A DNA stretch of 64,000 nt from Flavobacteriales bacterium (GTDB lineage: Bacteria > Bacteroidota > Bacteroidia > Flavobacteriales_E > Vicingaceae), in contig JACJZB010000002.1 of the NCBI GenBank assembly GCA_020635815.1, positions 124,001 to 188,000 of the forward strand, given 5' to 3'. The notes beneath the pieces were generated by a model. The model did no database searches, had not been told where the DNA came from, and worked only from the letters and a program-made list of their open reading frames with translations. This document shows positions 60,946 to 64,000 of the stretch, piece by piece. Numbering within the stretch: position 1 is the first letter of the stretch; each line of letters opens with the position of its first letter. Made by a program: the position numbers and the translations under genes.

Positions 60946-63900
60946 CTAATAATTCAAATTAGCACTCACCCATTTTTCAGCTTCATCAAATGTTAAATTG
61001 CTAGCATCTGCATAAGCTTGTACTTGGTCCTTTTCTATTTTCCCTACTCCAAAATATTTGGCTTCTTCATTACCAAAATACATACCGCTAACTGCAGCTG
61101 TTGGATACATTGCCAAACCTTCTGTTAATATTACTCCTGTTAACTCTGTTGCATTTAAAATTTTAAACAACTCTGTTTTTAAGGTGTGGTTTGGGCAAGC
61201 AGGGTAGCCAGGTGCTGGCCGTATTCCTTTGTAACTTTCTTTAATCAATTCTTCGTTTGGCAAGTTTTCATTAGCAGCATACCCCCAATAGTCCTTACGA
61301 ACTTTTTCGTGCATCAATTCTGCAAAAGCTTCAGCTAATCTATCAGCTAATGCTTTTATCATTATCGAATTGTAATCATCGTGGTCTGCCTCAAATCTGG
61401 CAATATGTTCTTCAATTCCATGTCCGGTTGTTACTACAAAACCGCCAATATAATCGGTTTTACCTGTTCCTTTTGGGGTAATAAAATCTGCCAAACTTAA
61501 GTTTACTGCCTCCTTTGCTTTTTTGCTTTGTTGTCTTAATTGGTACAATTGAGCAATCTTGTTTCCGTTTTCATAAACTTCAACAGTATCATCATTAACA
61601 GTATTGGCTTCCCATATTCCAATAACTGCATTGGCTGTCAACCAATTTTCATCAATAATTTGGTGTAGCATTTTTTGTGCATCGTTAAATACTTTGGTTG
61701 CTTCAACACCAACAACTTCATCAGTTAAAATGTTTGGATATTTTCCTGCTAATTCCCAAGTTCTAAAAAATGGGGTCCAATCAATGTATTCAGCAATCTC
61801 TTTTAAACTATAATTCTCAAATTGTTTAGTGCCTAACAATTGCGGCTTCACAATTTTACTGGTATTCCAATCAATTTTATACTTGTTCGCTCTAGCTTCT
61901 TCTAGCGAAAGCATTTCTTTACGAACTTGCTTGTTGTTGTAATGTGTTCTAACGGTATCGTATTCTGCTTTAAGTGCTTTAACGTATTCAGTTTTTTTAT
62001 CACTCAACAAGCTATCAGCCACAGTCACCGAACGCGAAGCATCCAACACATAAACTGCTTGTCCTTTTTTGTAATGTTCTTCAATTTTAACCGCTGTATG
62101 CACTTTAGAGGTTGTTGCTCCACCAATTAATAAAGGAATGGTAAATCCTTCTTTTTCCATTTCTTTGGCAACATTTACCATTTCATCTAACGAAGGCGTA
62201 ATTAACCCTGAAAGTCCAATTAAATCTACATTCAGTTCTTTAGCAACTTGTAAAATTTTCTCACAAGGAACCATTACTCCTAAATCGATTACCTCATAAT
62301 TGTTACAGCCTAAAACTACTCCAACTATGTTTTTTCCAATGTCGTGAACATCTCCTTTAACAGTTGCCAGCAATACTTTTCCATTTATCCCTCCAGACCT
62401 CCCCGAAGGGGAGGCTTCTGAGACATCCTCTCTCTGATTAAGTTCATGCAAAATTGAATTTAAAGTGTTATCTGTGTCTGCTAAAACTTGCTCATTAATG
62501 AAACGAACAACTTTAAATCCTTTTTCTTCTAACCACCCTGTTCTTATTGCATCGTTTTCTTTATTTTCTGGTAATTGATGAATTTTACCATCTAACTCAA
62601 TTATTAACCTACGTTTCAAACAAACAAAATCAGTAATATATTGCCCAATAATATGTTGCCTTCTAAACTTGAATTCTTCTAGTTTTTTATTTCTTAAAAG
62701 TTCCCAAAGTGCTTTTTCAGCTTCTGTTGGGTTTGATTTTTGGATTTTTGCAAATTCTTTTAACTTACCATATAATATTGGATCAGCAGTTCGGAAGCTG
62801 TTACCCCCCCCTCCTTCGGAGGGGTTGGGGTGGCTTTTTTTAGCCTCTTCTATATAAGGCAACAAATAAGCAACTGCCTTTTTCATTACCCTTGCCGATT
62901 TTACTACTTGAGGTAAAAACATTTTTCCAGAACCGAACAAATCACCAACTACACCCATTCCGTTCATTAAGTATTCTTCAATAACTTGTAATGGCCTATC
63001 AACTATTAGTCTTGCTTCTTCAGCATCTTCTTCAATAAAATCAGCATTACCTTTTACCAGACCATGAGTAATTCTTTCTTGTAAAGAACCTTTACGCCAT
63101 TCTAAATCTAGTTTTTGCTCTTTTACCGTTCCTTTTACATTATCGGCATAATCCAATAAACGCTCTGTGGCATCATCCGTTCTGTCCAACAAAACATCCT
63201 CTACTTTATCCAATAATTCTTTTGGGATATCGCTGTAAACCTCCAACATTTCTGGATTTACAATTCCCATATCCATCCCTTCTTTTATCGCATGATACAA
63301 AAATGCTGAGTGCATTGCCTCACGAACGGTGTTGTTTCCTCTAAACGAAAACGAAGCATTACTTACCCCTCCACTCACATGAGCACCAGGTAAATTCTCT
63401 CTAATCCAACGTGTTGCCAAAAAGAAATCTAAAGCGTTTTTTCTATGTTCATCCATTCCTGTTGCAACAGGAAAAATATTAGGATCGAAAATAATGTCTT
63501 GAGGAGGAAACCCTACTTTATCTACTAAAATTCGATATGATTTTTCACAAATTTCTATTCTTCTTTCATAAGTATCAGCCTGTCCTTGCTCATCAAAAGC
63601 CATCACAATAACAGCTGCTCCATACCTTAAAATGGTTTTAGCTTGAGCAATAAATTGTTCTTCTCCTTCCTTTAAACTAATCGAGTTTACTACACATTTA
63701 CCTTGTGCATTTTTTAATCCAGCTTCGATAATTTCCCATTTGCTGGAATCTATCATTATCGGTACTCGGCAAATATCTGGTTCGGCAGCCACCAACTTTA
63801 AAAAGTTAATCATCGCTTCTTTTCCATCAATCAACCCATCATCCATATTAATATCGATGATTTGAGCTCCTCCTTCTACTTGCTGACGAGCAATACTTAA

Positions 63901-64000
63901 TGCCTCTTCAAATTGTTTCTCATTGATTAAACGCAAAAACTTTTTTGATCCCGCCACATTGGTTCGTTCACCAATATTGATAAAATTAACTTCAGGAGTA
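60946..64000 (-). CDS. metH: Methionine synthase (B12-dependent), 5' part outside window, with DUF559 insertion
   Basis: The frame is open to the right edge, so the start lies outside. The visible part has about 1,017 codons. Counting from the codon at 63957, the order is: pterin-binding domain (to about residue 240, with IDINMDDGLIDG and MIDSSKWE); helical cap (LFGSGKMFLPQVVKSARVM); an inserted DUF559 nuclease domain (375-523); cobalamin-binding domain with GDVHDIGKN (His538 is the lower ligand); activation domain with RPAPGYPACPNH. MetH transfers a methyl group from methyltetrahydrofolate to homocysteine through B12. The homocysteine-binding domain is not visible. It may lie upstream in this gene or in a separate gene, as is common in Bacteroidota. 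No frameshift or stop was found. Confidence 0.95.
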   Translation of the reverse strand, partial: TPEVNFINIGERTNVAGSKKFLRLINEKQFEEALSIARQQVEGGAQIIDINMDDGLIDGKEAMINFLKLVAAEPDICRVPIMIDSSKWEIIEAGLKNAQGKCVVNSISLKEGEEQFIAQAKTILRYGAAVIVMAFDEQGQADTYERRIEICEKSYRILVDKVGFPPQDIIFDPNIFPVATGMDEHRKNALDFFLATRWIRENLPGAHVSGGVSNASFSFRGNNTVREAMHSAFLYHAIKEGMDMGIVNPEMLEVYSDIPKELLDKVEDVLLDRTDDATERLLDYADNVKGTVKEQKLDLEWRKGSLQERITHGLVKGNADFIEEDAEEARLIVDRPLQVIEEYLMNGMGVVGDLFGSGKMFLPQVVKSARVMKKAVAYLLPYIEEAKKSHPNPSEGGGGNSFRTADPILYGKLKEFAKIQKSNPTEAEKALWELLRNKKLEEFKFRRQHIIGQYITDFVCLKRRLIIELDGKIHQLPENKENDAIRTGWLEEKGFKVVRFINEQVLADTDNTLNSILHELNQREDVSEASPSGRSGGINGKVLLATVKGDVHDIGKNIVGVVLGCNNYEVIDLGVMVPCEKILQVAKELNVDLIGLSGLITPSLDEMVNVAKEMEKEGFTIPLLIGGATTSKVHTAVKIEEHYKKGQAVYVLDASRSVTVADSLLSDKKTEYVKALKAEYDTVRTHYNNKQVRKEMLSLEEARANKYKIDWNTSKIVKPQLLGTKQFENYSLKEIAEYIDWTPFFRTWELAGKYPNILTDEVVGVEATKVFNDAQKMLHQIIDENWLTANAVIGIWEANTVNDDTVEVYENGNKIAQLYQLRQQSKKAKEAVNLSLADFITPKGTGKTDYIGGFVVTTGHGIEEHIARFEADHDDYNSIMIKALADRLAEAFAELMHEKVRKDYWGYAANENLPNEELIKESYKGIRPAPGYPACPNHTLKTELFKILNATELTGVILTEGLAMYPTAAVSGMYFGNEEAKYFGVGKIEKDQVQAYADASNLTFDEAEKWVSANLNY
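62389..62835 (-). mobile_element. In-frame DUF559 nuclease-domain insertion in metH
   Basis: A block of 447 bp (149 codons) not present in normal MetH lies between the cap (ending EEAKK) and the Rossmann domain (starting INGKVLLATVKGDVH). Residues 398-495 form a DUF559 domain of the PD-(D/E)xK (Vsr-like) type: PTEAEKALWELLRNKKLEEF, RRQHIIGQYITDF with Asp443, LIIELDGKIHQ with Glu454 and Asp456. Both edges are GC-rich palindromes (see repeats), which are read as HPNPSEGGGG and SPSGRSGG linkers. No ATG, GTG or TTG lies close before the domain, so it is translated only as part of MetH. The insert has no intein motifs. Confidence 0.85.
62398..62418. repeat. Palindromic motif at the 3' edge of the metH insertion
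   Basis: CCTCCCC-GAA-GGGGAGG (62398-62414) followed by CTTC. It is a perfect 7-bp inverted repeat with a 3-base loop, related to the motif at 60886-60905. Confidence 0.75.
62808..62840. repeat. Palindromic motif at the 5' edge of the metH insertion
   Basis: CCCCTCC-TTC-GGAGGGG (62808-62824) is a perfect 7-bp inverted repeat. It continues as TTGGGGTGGCTTTTTT, close to the tail of the repeat at the metH stop codon (GGAGGGG-TTAGGGGAGGCTTTTT). Confidence 0.75.

Noticed and set aside
62389..62835. Intein or group I/II intron in metH
   Set aside because: No Cys/Ser start with His-Asn end, no LAGLIDADG or HNH blocks, no intron structure or reverse transcriptase. The insert is simply read through.
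62669..62857. Plus-strand open frame within the metH insert
   Set aside because: It is the antisense shadow of the palindrome and DUF559 region, with no family match and no ribosome site.
1..64000. CRISPR arrays, rRNA genes, prophage
   Set aside because: No regularly spaced repeats with unique spacers, no rRNA-like sequence, and no phage structural or integrase genes were found on reading through.

Overview
The window looks like a stretch of chromosome from a member of the Bacteroidota, probably Flavobacteriales. The DNA is AT-rich, genes are closely packed, and many genes have Bacteroidota-type promoters (TAnnTTTG at -7) rather than strong Shine-Dalgarno sites. It carries the type IX secretion/gliding genes gldK-gldL-gldM-gldN with a PorP/SprF-like gene, proteins with T9SS C-terminal sorting domains, a DUF5689 lipoprotein/TonB receptor locus, the large Bacteroidota form of IspG, and a methionine synthase gene lacking the 5' part within this window. 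No rRNA, CRISPR array or prophage was seen. The window opens inside a DUF5689 lipoprotein gene and closes inside metH.

Layout. 1-6867: a TonB-dependent receptor with two paralogous DUF5689 lipoproteins (minus strand), divergent from two secreted endonuclease/exonuclease/phosphatase-fold enzymes, probably a nutrient (perhaps phosphorus) scavenging locus. 6934-13689: housekeeping and small genes (sensor kinase, HemW, cyclase-family enzyme, Lrp regulator, YjbR, DUF502, EamA permease). 13715-13997: a nested inverted-repeat element. 14007-19240: polyprenyl synthase, sugar epimerase, RfbA and an MMPL/RND exporter. 19352-28737: an orphan solute-binding lipoprotein divergent from a TetR-TolC-HlyD-RND-TPR efflux operon. 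28869-34775: a T9SS-exported protein, ispG, a DUF3109 protein and threonine aldolase. 34858-44616: tRNA-Cys, the gldNMLK block, a PorP/SprF gene, an arginase-fold protein with degraded metal ligands, and topA. 44814-51352: miaB, a sigma-54 activator, lptE, an unknown protein, secG and groES-groEL. 51366-52736: an IS3-family insertion sequence. 52794-60433: ppiD, a CorC/HlyC-type protein, lptC, a TPR protein, an outer-membrane protein and coaX. 60519-64000: tRNA-Phe and metH.

The most unusual object is in metH. A block of about 447 bp (62389-62835) encoding a DUF559 (PD-(D/E)xK, Vsr-like) nuclease domain lies in frame exactly between the helical cap and the cobalamin-binding Rossmann domain, and is bordered by GC-rich palindromes. 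The same two palindromic motifs occur side by side, without the nuclease, immediately after the metH stop codon (60886-60945). This suggests a mobile palindromic element in an 'empty' form and a form carrying a nuclease. Other signals worth following are a 13-bp direct repeat plus a 17-bp palindrome in the divergent promoter region of the scavenging locus, LytTR-like tandem repeats between the T9SS cargo gene and ispG, and the IS copy separating groEL from its likely terminator.
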